Positions 22,561-32,893 of a DNA stretch of 64,000 nucleotides are shown piece after piece (position 1 is the first letter of the stretch; the number at the start of each line of letters is the position of its first letter). The DNA comes from Dichetophora obliterata. Lineage: Eukaryota; Arthropoda; Insecta; Diptera; Sciomyzidae. Location: NCBI GenBank assembly GCA_963920525.1, contig OY986438.1, positions 185,316,888 to 185,380,887 of the forward strand, written 5' to 3'. The notes under the pieces were generated by a model. That model saw only the letters and a program-made list of their open reading frames with translations, did not search any database and was not told where the DNA came from. Both the position numbers and the translations under genes were made by a program.

Positions 22561-24800
22561 ACAATTGTTTATATATATTTGGGAGGTAAAAGGGGGTGTG
22601 GCATTTTCCCTTAAACCATCTCGTACTCAAAGCAAAGCGTACTTACAAAATTTGAGCTCAATTGGACCAATAGTTTCGAAGTATTTTGATATTTTCTTAA
22701 AAGTAAGCGTAGATGAAGTGTGACCACGCCCATTTTTATCAAAGTTAATGATAGTTATCATACGAACTTATTTACCAAATTTTAATTTAATACGACCAAA
22801 ACCGTCTTAAATACAGCATTTTTATTGATTTGTGGGTGACAAAAGGGGGTGTGGCATTATATTTTTCCTAAACCAGTAGAGGGAAGTATCAAATTTGGTT
22901 CAGTCGTTTTCAAGTTTTAAGCATTTGAACAAATTACGATTCATTTTTATATATACAGATATTGATTTGTAGGCGGTAAATGTGGGCTTGAAAACATTTA
23001 TGTATCGTGACTGCCTCTTGGAGTACCTACACAGCAAGTTTCACTATAAAAATGCGTAGAACTCCGGAATTGCCATGATTTCAGAAAACTGGGCGTATAT
23101 TAATTGCGACCACGCATATTTTTTGTACAGTTAGTGACAGTAACCATCTGAACAAAATTACTAAATCTTAGTTTTTTACGATCGAAACCGTCTGATATAT
23201 ATCCTTTATTTAGTTTGTGGTTGATAGCGCAAATTTGGCTTGTATGGGAGGTACCACGCCCCCTCGTCCAAACGTTACCAAACCTCGCAGGAACACTCAC
23301 TCTCCTCGGCAGACGTTGTTCTGCCATAGACCGCCTTACTGCAATATACGAAAATATCGAATAGCTGCCGAAAGTAACCATATGAACTAAATAACCAAAT
23401 TTTAGTCTAATACGATCAAAACCGTGTGAAATATAACATTTTTGTTGTTTTGCAAGCGGTAAAAATGGGTGCTGCAAAATATTTCCCTAGAGTTATCTCG
23501 TAATCGAAACAAATCGAATGCCCAAATTTCAACTCAATTTAGGTTAAGCCTGGCGCACTTTACTTCACTCGAAGCTAACTCCCCGAAAAGTGAGTTTAAC
23601 AAAAGTGGGACAGGCCTATTTTTAGTGCACTTGCCGAGAGTAACCATATGAACTGAATTACAAAATTTTTGTCTAAAACGACCCAAACCGTTGAAATAAA
23701 ACGTTTTCATTGGTTTGTGGGCGGTAAAAGGGGGCGTGGAAACTGTACAAACTAAGCCAACATTTTAGCCAATCGACCCAGTAGTGAATTTTAATGATTT
23801 CTCAAAAAGTGGGTGTGGCTATATAGCGATGACGCCTTTTTTTAGTTCAGTTGCCGAAAGTAGCCATACAAACTTAGGTATCACATGTTAGTCTCATACG
23901 GCCAAAACTGCTTGAAATATAGCATTTTCACTGATTTGTGGGCGCAAAAAGGGGGTGCGGAAACCAACTTCTCGTACAGTTACTGTCAGTAACTACACAA
24001 GCCAAAGTACCAAATTTAAGTCTTATACGACCAAAACCATCTGAAATAAACCATTTTCATTTATTTGTGTACGGTAAAAGGGGGCGTGGAAACCCATTTT
24101 TTGTACAGTTGTCGACAGTAACCGTACATACTAAATTACAAAATTTTAGCCTTATACGACCCAAACCGACTGAAATAGATCATTTGTATTGATTTGGGGG
24201 CGGTTAAAAGGGGGTGTGGCAAATTTTTTCCTAAACCATCTCGTATCTGAAACAAATCGACTGCCAAAATTTCAGGTCAATCGGTTCAGTAGTTTTGGAG
24301 TCTACAGACATCACACAGCCAGACACACATCGTTTTGCTTTTTATATATAAAGATATTGATTTGTGGGCGGTAAAAGTGGGCGTGAAAACATTTACATAT
24401 ATTGACCGCCTCTTAGATCACCTACACAGCAAGTTTCACTGTAAAAATGTGTAAAACTCCGGAATTGCCATGATTTCGAAAACGTGGGCGTATTTATATT
24501 ACGACCACGCCCATTTTTCGTACAGCTACCGACAGTAACCATCTGAACAAAATTACCAAATCTTAGTTTTTACGATTAAAAGCATCTAATATATATCCTT
24601 TTTTTGGTTTGTGATCGATAGCTTAAATTTGGCTTGTATGGGAGGTACCACGCCCCCTCGTCCAATAGTTACCAAACCCCACAGGAAAACTCTCAAGATG
24701 TGGCTTCAGTTTCCCTGAAAATTTCATAAAGATCGGTTCAGCGAATTTTCATCCCTATCGGAGAAAAATCCGCTCTTTAAAAAATTACCCTCTACCAAAA
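22561..24800 (-). repeat. Satellite-like array B with higher-order repeat
   Basis: Diverged units carrying GATTTGTGGGCGGTAAAAG, GGGCGTGG and CAGTAACCATNTGAAC at spacings mostly 130-270 bases. A longer block of ~325 bases near 22950-23280 is repeated at 24346-24675. Both follow TTTTATATATA(A/C)AGATATTG, which read on the minus strand resembles a Helentron 5' end. Short open frames in here are by-products of the repeat. Confidence 0.8.
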
Positions 24801-25384
24801 TCGTTCAACGCGCAAAGAAGTTTTCACTTCAAAAATTTTTTAAATCATTCAGATAATAGGTATGTTGCCGTACCTTTGATTCATGTTAGTAAAAGAAATA
24901 AGTAGATTGGTGTCAATGCAGTGTGACCTCCAAAATTGAAATCTGAAATATTTCAGTCCGCTCGAAATTGGTTTAGGAGTTAAAGGCTTCCAAAGTAAAA
25001 AAACTTTTCCAATAAAAAATATTGTTTAAGATTAGAAAATTTTTTATTCTTATTTCAAAAGTTGAAAACTTGGAGGCTCAATAGCACTTAATGCGATTTC
25101 ATTTAAGATCATAGGCCTCAGATTATTGAATTTATTAAACTATTAAGAATATTTGCTTTAGCAAAAAATTACTGAAATGTATTAAATGACAAAAAAACAA
25201 AATAAAATTTTTAAATATTTCGGACATAATACGAGAAAGATTTTTACCCGTCTTTAAAATATATTAGATTTTCTTATGTGTACAAGCGTGTGTTAATCGG
25301 TGTAGTGTGTGTATCATGTTTATAAAATTTGTAGCAAAATCGTAGTAAATAGCATTATATAGGTTAAATTTCGTTTATGTTCAT
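24801..25384. other. Intergenic, nothing recognised
   Basis: AT-rich, no supported feature. Confidence 0.4.
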
Positions 25385-25722
25385 TCTAGATTCCTTTATG
25401 CGCTTGCCCCCCTAGAACAAATCCTGCGAACGCCCATTAAATCTGCTGATATCGTCTATTTACACCAACTCATAACTGGTGTATTCGTAGAAGCAGTAGA
25501 AACTCTAAAAACTTGATTTATTTAACATTTAGTAGAACAAATTATATGTTAACTGCTCCCCTAAATCGCATGAGTATCTTTGTTAACAACTGTAGCGTGT
25601 TTGATGTTAACTTGTCGAAAGGTCAACTCAAAAGTAGATTGAAAACTAATGTATGATTAGATCTATGTAAACGCATGGTTAGTTGTTATGTCTTGTGTTG
25701 TCCCTGAGCCCAACCCATATTA

Positions 25723-26203
25723 GGTTAGGTTAGGTTAGACCGGATGCCTTCGTGAGGCTCACATAGACCGATTCAGGTCCTTAGTGGTACCGGTAGCGAA
25801 CAAAAGGAACCTTTGTGTTTATTTTAAAAGTCTTTAAAGATTTGCGTTGAGTTCGCAAACCTTAGGAGGGATTCTAGAGACACCCTGGCTACATCTTTAA
25901 GTGACGGGAACGTCGATGCGCCTAGGTATTTTAGTCTCGATCTAAGTAGGGCGGGGCATGTGCATAGTAGGTGCTCCAGGGTCTCCACTGTGCCCAGTTC
26001 TTTGCACTTCCTGCAGTTGTCATCCGTGGTGATGCCAAGCTTCCTCGCGTGGGCTGCCGTCATGCAGTGACCAGTGAGCATGCCCACTAGTGTCCTGCAA
26101 TCTTTGCGCGGGCGTGCCAAGATGAACAGAGTTCGTTTTTCGCATTGTGCATTGCACATGATTTTCGAGATTTTGCACGTTGTCGTATCTCTCCATCTAC
26201 GAT
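25723..26203 (-). mobile_element. 5'-truncated LOA-type insertion with 12-bp TSD
   Basis: Flanked by CAACCCATATTA on both sides (25711-25722 and 26204-26215). Its minus-strand 3' end is a run of CTAACC repeats directly at the junction, replacing a poly(A) tail. The uninterrupted homologous site at 46777-46800 confirms the insertion. Confidence 0.9.
25824..26159 (-). pseudogene. C-terminal piece of LOA-type ORF2
   Basis: About 111 codons matching the region after RNase H of the ORF2 at 6669-10265. Shared layout: LTGHC near the start, then a zinc knuckle of the form C-x2-C...H-x4-C (CRKC...HLLCTC), then a run to the stop. It contains no RT or endonuclease and cannot act alone. Confidence 0.8.
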
Positions 26204-26387
26204 CAACCCATATTATGGTGGGTAAATTTTTCGCACTTTAGATTGTTTTGCACCATTTTTATCGATATCTTTGAGATATTTTAATGATATCTTAAAATGA
26301 TTGGTTGGTTCTCAAAATGATCTAACGTGGAGAAAGTGTGAAAAAGCTGTAGTAGCTAAACTCTATTGTTATTGTTAAAAAAATAAT

Positions 26388-27004
26388 GTTATTTTTTACT
26401 GTACTTGTTTAAGCAAAATAAATCAAAACTAACAAAATATTTTGATTTCTTAACATAATTTGCCATTAGTTTTGTTTTTTTTTTTTTGTAAATTTTTCTA
26501 AAAAACACGAAAGATCCTAAAAAGTTTAATTTATTTCGCCGAAACGGTTGAATCAAAAAATTATATAGGCACTGTTTATAGGAAATTTTATTAGCTTTAA
26601 TTTGATACATTATTTGTTTGATTATTGTTCTTGGATCTGAAGATATATGCTAATTAAGTGGAACCAACTTTTTTTTTTGTAAAAAAATACAGAGGGCAAT
26701 ATCTCGAAAACGGAGTGACAGAACAAAAAGAATGAAATTTTCGGAATCACCGATCGATTTTACATTGGAAATGGACAGTGACATTCATTGTACAAATAAC
26801 TTTTCTTTATTTTTAAACCAGTGTTATCAGTGATATACAGCTACAGTTCAAAGAATTTAAAAATTACCAAGTTTGTTTATATCTATATTTTCCTGTTTTT
26901 CAAAATCAATTTTCATACTAATTTGGATGGACAACTTTACAACTTTAAATGTTTATACATATTATCTGAAATATATAAAATATTTTATACATTAATTAAA
27001 TTAA
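26388..27004. other. AT-rich intergenic, nothing recognised
   Basis: Only short AT-driven open frames. Confidence 0.4.
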
Positions 27005-27054
27005 CAGCCCCATTCTGGCAAAGTGACAATTGTTAGCCAGTAGTTTTATTATTC

Positions 27055-27719
27055 CCACGTTACCGTTGACAATACCTTCTTCGAGGTTGTGAAGAACTTC
27101 GTTTATCTGGGATCCAGCATTAACTCAACCAGCGACATCAGCATTGAGATCAAACGAAGAATAACTCTTGCCAACAGGTGTTACTTTGGGCTCAGTAGGC
27201 AATTGAGAAGCAGAGATCTCTCTCGACGAACGAAAATCACCCTCTATAAATCGCTCATCATGCCTGTCCTACTTTATGCATCACAAACCTGGACGCTGAG
27301 CAGTTCAGATGAAAAGACTTTAGGAGCATTCGAGAAAAAGATTCTCCGTAAGATCTACGGACCAATCTGCGTCAATGGCGAGTACCGAATACGGTGGAAT
27401 GATGACGTGTATGAGCTGTACGCTGACATCGACATAGTCAAGCGCATTAAAATCGAGCGGCTTCGCTGGCTTGGTCATGTTTAGCGCATGAAAGACGATG
27501 CTCCAGTGAAGAAAACATTCGATTCGGTACCCAGCTGTGGTCAACGCAGAAGAGGACAACCGAATCTTCTTTGGAAAGACCAAGTAGAGGACAACCTGAC
27601 GAAGCTTGGAATTTCCAACTGGCGCCAGCAAGCGAAAGACAGATATGGCTGGCGCAAATTCTTAGATGAGGCCAAGACCGACATACGGTTGTAGCGCCAA
27701 CTAAGTTAGTAAGTAAGTA
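27055..27719 (+). mobile_element. 5'-truncated RTE-type retrotransposon with 13-bp TSD
   Basis: Flanked by AGTTTTATTATTC at 27042-27054 and 27720-27732. It ends in a short tandem TAAG repeat, as RTE elements do, instead of poly(A). The flanking sequence is the MITE above. Confidence 0.9.
27089..27694 (+). pseudogene. C-terminal RT region of RTE-type ORF
   Basis: One frame of about 200 codons with a single TAG at 27482-27484. Motifs typical of the region after the RT palm in RTE elements: FVYLGSSIN, IKRRITLANRCYFGL, YKSLIMPVLLYASQTWTL, KILRKIYGP, RLRWLGHV and WKDQVE near the end. The catalytic RT and endonuclease parts are absent. Confidence 0.85.
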
Positions 27720-28089
27720 AGTTTTATTATTCTATGTGTTCGTTGTAATTTTTTTATTTCAAAACAAAAAATAATGTATTTTGATAAAAATTGTGAATAA
27801 AAATTTTGTATTAAAAAAATTTTGTTGTTTGAGCTTCAAATTTTGTTTTGAAATCAAAAAAATTACAACAAACACATAGAAATTTTAAAAATAATGGGTA
27901 ACAATTGTCACTTTGCCAGAATACGGCTGTAAGTTTATTTTAAATTTAACTCAGACACGGAATAATTTGTAAAAATCGACTTAAAATTCTTCCCGCTAGT
28001 AAGCTGGAATCACATAAACTCTTATTAACAACACTCCATGAATCGGGAACTTTTTTCAAACAAGCTTGCGATATAACATTTCAGCATTA

Positions 28090-28440
28090 TTCAAGGAGGA
28101 TAGATTTAATTGCGTTAATTGTTTTTTCATCCTAAGGCCCATTTTCGAGAAATTCGAGTTTCAAGGTCAAGTAAATGTTAATGCATTTTTGCTAAAAAAT
28201 TTTTTTTATTAGCTTTATCGGCTTGATGTCTTCAAGTGAAACATTAACAATCACCTGGGAAATAATTTCGTAGAACTGTTTAACATTCGAAACCTAACCC
28301 TTAGAATACCAAATGACCCCCGTATAAAAGATTTGTTTAAACAAAAAATTGAGCTTTTTGAAGATATACTATTCCCCTTAAATTATAGCGCTGAATAAAA
28401 CAACAAATTAACTTAAAGTAAATAAATTTATGGGTCTCCA
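28090..28440 (-). repeat. Inverted third copy of protease 3'-flank repeat
   Basis: The reverse complement matches 15265-15540 and about 30225-30540, including TTTTTTGTTTAAACAAA and GCAAAAATGCATTAACAT-like strings, at visibly lower identity than those two share. It lies just left of the Tc1 element. Confidence 0.75.
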
Positions 28441-28575
28441 AAATGACCCCAAAAGTATTAAAATTAAGTCTCTTCCTTTATGTTTCTTCTTGTAAGTAAG
28501 TTTAAACAAACATCTCTTAACGGAGCAGCGAGTTTTTTTTACCTGGTTTAGTGAAACTTTTTGCAAACTTTTTTA

Positions 28576-30202
28576 CAGTGTTGCGCAAATTAATAGCAAC
28601 AAAATCAGTGCACTGCTACAAAATCGTGTATCTTTTTAAATATTGGGAACACACAAAAATGTTTATAGGAATCAAAGCATATATTCATACACCATACATA
28701 AAACAAATCATACTGAAATTGGGTTTCGTTTTTTTTTTTATTAAATTTAATATAAATGTGAATAAATTCGATTTGTCTGAGAGCAAAACAAAAGCAACAA
28801 AACTTGAAAATTGTAAAAAGAGAACTGAAGTTCCAAAAATTATTGGTAAAAGTTCCGTTATAGTAAAGCATGTGTTGTTTTCGAGTCATAAACATTTAAG
28901 TTTAGTTTTGTTTAGTGCTAGTTGTGACATTGACAGTTCCATTTTTAAATACTGTGAAGCTCTAAAATAATAATACGTGTGAATAAATACTGTGAAGCTC
29001 TAAAATTACAAAATTTTTTCGAATATAAAAAGGGAAACTCGCCAAAATTTAACACGAAACAGTTTGATAGTAATCAGTTAATAGTTTGCAGATTAATAAA
29101 GAGGTATAACTTCACAAATGACGTAAAAACGGTACATTAAAGAGGTCGGCCGCGGAAGATATCGCTACGTGATGACAGGAACATTTGTGGCGTGTTCAAA
29201 CGAAATTCATTTGCCACATCCAAAGAGGTTGTTCGGACACTTGATAAGGATATACATAACAGGATTGTTCGAAGACGACCCATTGAGAACGATTTAAGAA
29301 GTTACAGACCGGCAAAGAAACCTTTGCTTACAGCTTTGCTTACAGCTAAGCATAAAAAACAATTCTGTCTGAAATTGTGACAATGAGATGCAATTTATTG
29401 TTTTTAGACACAGTCTTACAAAAGAGTACCTAAATTGAACTGTTCAAAAATGAAAAACGTTTCGCTTAGCAACGATTCAAAGTTCAACTAGATTAATCCA
29501 GATGGGATGTGCAGAGTACGGCGACGCCCAGAACACGACTTGAAGTCCGAAACTACAAAATAAATTTTTAGCACGAAGGCGCTGGTATTATGGTCTGGAC
29601 TTGTTTTTCCTATAACGAAGTTGAACCATTTCAAAAAACCGATGGAATTAAGGATCGATTTGTGTATGAAGACATTTTAGAAAGCAAGATGCGACCACAT
29701 GCAGAGTGGAATATGCCGCTTCAGTGAATGTTTCAGCCCAACAACGACCCGAAGCACACTTCAAAGCTTATCAAAGATTACATTAGAGGCAATGAGATTC
29801 AAGTCCTTGATTGGCCGGCACAATCACAATGACTTGAATCCCATCGAAAATCTTTTTGGAATTCTGAAGTTAAAAGTTGCTGGTCAAAGGTTTTCCAATA
29901 ACACTGAACCGATGAAGTCGATGCCGCTCAGATATGCAGCGGTTATCAAGAATAATGGATCTTACACCAAATATTAATTATGTTGCTTTTGTTTTGCTCT
30001 CAGACAAATTGAATGTAGTCACATGAATTCTAAATTTAATAAAAAAAACCAAAACCAAATTTGAATATGATTGGTTTTTAATATGATGTATAAATATATG
30101 CTTTAGCTCCTATAATCATTTTTGTGTCTCCCCAATATTTAAAAAGATACACGGTTTTGTAGCAGCGCACTGATATTTTTGCTATTGTTTTGCGCAATAC
30201 TG
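28576..30202 (+). mobile_element. Tc1-type DNA transposon, inactive, long TIRs
   Basis: 1,627 bases, flanked by TA (28574-28575 and 30203-30204). It starts CAGTGTTGCGCAAAT, and the right end is CAGTATTGCGCAAAA in reverse. TIRs are similar for about 230 bases, with the outer and inner parts well kept (for example GTGTATCTTTTTAAATATTG in both). This is a Minos/S-like arrangement in length, but I do not assign a named family. Confidence 0.9.
29120..29977 (+). pseudogene. Dead Tc1 transposase
   Basis: Fragments in several frames: an N-terminal helix-turn-helix part (KRNSFATSKEVVRTL near 29195), NDSKFN where SDESKF is usual (29467-29485), MVWTC, QPNNDPKHTS (usual form has Asp two before the last Asn), VLDWPAQS and LNPIENLF. 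Several stops and frameshifts break it. Two of the three acidic catalytic positions appear changed to Asn. Confidence 0.85.
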
Positions 30203-30214
30203 TAGATGCCCACG

Positions 30215-30999
30215 ATCAATTTCTATATAACGCACTTTTAATAATTATTTTAGGGGAATATTATTGCTTGAAAAAGCTTAATTTTTTGTTTAAACAAAGC
30301 TTTCATACGAAACACCGCATTTTGTTTACATGGAATCGATTTGGACCCGAAGGATTTTGTTTTGAGTGTTTAACTGTTATATGAAATTGTTTTCCAGGTA
30401 ATTGTTAATTTTTCACCTGCAGACATGAAGCCGCTAAAGCTAATAAAAAAAGCTTTTTTAGCAAAAACTGCATTAACATGTATTTGACTTTAAAAATTTG
30501 AATTTCTCAAAAATAGGCCAAAGGACTAAAAAACGATTAACGCCATTAATATTAAAGTTTGTTTGATTTTTGCACATGTACAGTGCAATTTATGAATTAA
30601 GGCTGACTTCGTAAATGCATTTATTCAATGTATCAGTGTGTTTTACTTTGAATTGGTGCAAAGCTTATTACCCAAAACTGCGCAACTAGACTATTTTTAA
30701 GAATATCACCAGAGTGGCCCAGTTTTGGTTACTAATCTTCGGATCAATTCAAAATAAAACACACTGATGCATTGTATAAATACGTTTACGAAGTCAGCCT
30801 AAGTTTCACTAATCTTGTCAGATAATAAATAGCTGTATCTCTAAATTTCACATGCACCTGCCATTGAAGTTGAAATCTATGGTCGTAGAATTCTTTGATT
30901 ACAGTATTTCAGCCATCAGGATTTTTGATCTACGTATGCATTAAAAATCTCTTTTAGTTATGTTAAGTTTATAACTCAATTCAATTTATTTTTTTCTTT
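30215..30999. repeat. Protease B 3' flank (duplicate of 15.3-15.8 kb)
   Basis: Direct-orientation copy of the sequence downstream of protease A, interrupted by a 199-bp MITE at 30601-30799. Confidence 0.85.
30601..30799. mobile_element. PIF/Harbinger-type MITE with TAA duplication
   Basis: Begins GGCTGACTTCGTAAA and ends with its reverse complement. The arms match for about 55 bases with few changes (TCAGTGTGTTTTA in both). Flanked by TAA at 30598-30600 and 30800-30802. The paralogous site 15596-15598 holds one TAA and no insert, proving the insertion and its 3-bp duplication. A 3-bp TWA duplication is the mark of PIF/Harbinger. Confidence 0.93.
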
Positions 31000-31984
31000 C
31001 TAAAAAACAATCCACACAAGAAATTTCAGTAAAAATATATTCATAAGTTTAATAGTGGTTTTTCCCTGACATCCAGATATCCACTTTGTCAGAAACTTTT
31101 CACGATAGTACCATACATCTGTGAAATACGCATAGTAATCACTACACGTTTTGCTTGTATAGCACGCCACTCCAGCAACTTTGCCATCACATATCAGTGG
31201 ACCGCCAGAATCACCCATACACGCACCCATTTCAAGATCTCTCAGATCAGCAGCGCATATGTGACAGTTCGAAAATTCTTCAGACTTTCTTTCACAATGT
31301 TCCCTCGAAAGTATATTGAGATCAACATAAAGCGCTTCAGCGGGTAATGGTCCGTCCTATTAAAGAGTTGAGCAGATGAATACAAATCTAAGAAATATGC
31401 CTGCAGCATTAACTTACACCAAACATTTGACCCCAGCCTACTGCAGTGCAACTCTGATTCTCTTTTGTTGGACCATCAATGAGTGGAATTCTTTGCGCAT
31501 AAACACCATCTAAGATTATATCATTTTTTAAAGCCAGGGCACCAATATCATTATCGAAAGAACTATTTGTATAGTCTGGATGCACTAATATATGTATGAC
31601 ATCTATTACTTGGGTATGTTCGGTTCTTTTCAAACGATTTGGAGTTCCTGCAACGATCTGAAGTTTTTTGTAGTCTTCTTTCTTGTTTAACTTTCTGTGG
31701 GTTTTTGAATATTTTTGTTGATTATTAATAGCATTGCCACAAAAACATACTCACTCGATCCATAGGCAATGCGCAGCTGTTAAAATCCATCGCGGATATA
31801 TAATTGATCCTCCACAAATGTGGTTGACGCCCAGTTCTTTTCCTTTATACGCTATCGATACAATATATTTTACAAGCGTATGTTTTGGTGGACGATAACC
31901 ACCAGTTATACGAGGTGGGATATTGTCTTCTTGGGTTGAAGCTATCAATATTTGAAATAGTATAAGATACACTAACAATTTCAT
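31000..31984 (-). CDS. Secreted S1 serine protease, copy B (3 exons)
   Basis: Exons 31984-31755, 31694-31418 and 31356-31000, with the same intron positions and GT-AG borders as copy A. Signal peptide and PR/ITGG activation site are the same, and exon 1 differs by one residue (Asn to Ile before CGGS). The triad is intact: LTAAHC, NDIGAL, CMGDSGGP. Chymotrypsin position 189 is again Gly. Exon 3 is much more diverged, chiefly in three blocks: after the conserved NILS, around MGACMG, and in the S1-wall loop after AGV (ACYTSKTCSDYYAY against NSFTTGYCSNNEGF in A). The flanking framework is unchanged. The hydrophobic C-terminal tail is kept. Both copies appear functional by sequence; the divergence suggests different substrates. 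Confidence 0.88.
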
Positions 31985-32740
31985 GATTAAAACGGGAAAA
32001 AAAATTACTTAACAAAAATTTTGATTTATTAAAATAAAAATTTTTATTTTATACAACCGGCACCTGGTGCACTATGTTTTGAATTTTTTCGTTTTATATT
32101 TTTTGTATGGAAAAAACTTAAAGTCTTGTAGGAATCCAAAATTTTTGACACTTTTTTAAGATTTAAAATATGTTATCCAAAAACAAAATACAGTACTTAA
32201 CTTAATTATGCGACCATAACAACTCGCGACCGGATTACGGACGACTCTATCCTCTCACACCAGGCACCTCTGTTTAGCGCACGCTTTCTCCTAGTGGTTA
32301 TACCAGGCGTTTTTATCCTGGGCCTGATCAGTCCATCGGAGGCGTTTGTTCAGCTTAACCGAGAGCTGACTGAAGTATGCTTTGGAGTCCCGTTGAACTT
32401 GTGGAACTTCGCTACATCTAGCTTGCGTTGTATAGCTGCGTGTATGTCCTTTGCATTGTATAACCACATGAGGATTTTGACTGCAAAATTATTATAATTA
32501 TAAAAGAAGCCCAAAGAAATCAGAATTAAAAATGTGGAGGGAATTAAAAATCTCATATACATAAGTTTGTCAAATCTTTCTGAATGGTACATGTGTCTTA
32601 AATGTTGGTATAAAAGGGCTCTTTGATCCGAATATTGCAGGACTTTTTACAGCTCATTGATTTTGAATTTAAACTGTAGAATTCACATATTTTGAAGTGT
32701 TAAAAAATATGTTGTTATATAAAAAAAAAAGTTATAAAAA
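31985..32740 (-). repeat. Protease B upstream block
   Basis: 31985-32352 is almost identical to 16779-17145. 32582-32740 matches 1-160. The middle ~230 bases are missing from copy A by deletion. Confidence 0.85.
32047..32053 (-). promoter_or_regulatory. TATA box of protease B
   Basis: TATAAAA 63-69 bases before the start codon, identical in context to copy A. Confidence 0.6.
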
Positions 32741-32789
32741 GCAATGGTTTTTTTTAAATTCTGAAAACTCAAAGCGTCAAACAGCGTTC

Positions 32790-32893
32790 AATCAAACAGC
32801 TTTTTCTTATTTGCATTTATTTATCTTGTAAATTTTAGTTGAAAAATTTTAGGACAATATGACATGATAGCACACCTTGTGAATACCCTAATT
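32790..32893. mobile_element. Half MITE of the 1774-2009 family
   Basis: Ends GGACAATATGACATGATAGC...GTGAATACCCT, the same as the right end of the MITE at 1774-2009. The left end is missing. Confidence 0.7.

Larger units (their letters stand above)
25385..26387 (+). mobile_element. 5'-truncated CR1/Jockey-like fragment, interrupted
   Basis: A second copy, on the plus strand, of the 3' end of the element at 46303-50900. Left part 25385-25722 encodes a broken C-terminal tail (KSADIVYLHQLITGVF, then frameshifts). The right part 26204-26387 continues the 3' UTR to TATTGTTATTG. The two parts are split by a LOA-type insertion flanked by a 12-bp duplication. Confidence 0.85.
27005..27929. mobile_element. 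MITE split by an RTE insertion
   Basis: Ends start CAGCCCCATTCTGGC (left) and CAGCCGTATTCTGGC (right, reverse complement). The arms stay similar for about 100 bases through AAAGTGACAATTGTTA and CTATGTGTT. Without the RTE insert and its duplication the element is about 247 bases. Flanks read TTAA and TAAG, so a TA or TTA-type target is possible. Confidence 0.85.

Noticed and set aside
23100..24374. Several 60-125-codon frames in the satellite block
   Set aside because: They follow the repeat unit and have no independent protein features.
21134..24800. Regular repeats as a possible CRISPR array
   Set aside because: Units are long and diverged with no constant-length spacers, in a eukaryotic genome.
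25721..25738. TTAGG repeats as a telomere tract
   Set aside because: Only three or four copies, placed exactly at a LOA-type 3' end with a TSD; flies lack TTAGG telomeres.
28551..28970. 139-codon frame
   Set aside because: Lies across the left TIR of the Tc1 element, so it is noncoding transposon end.
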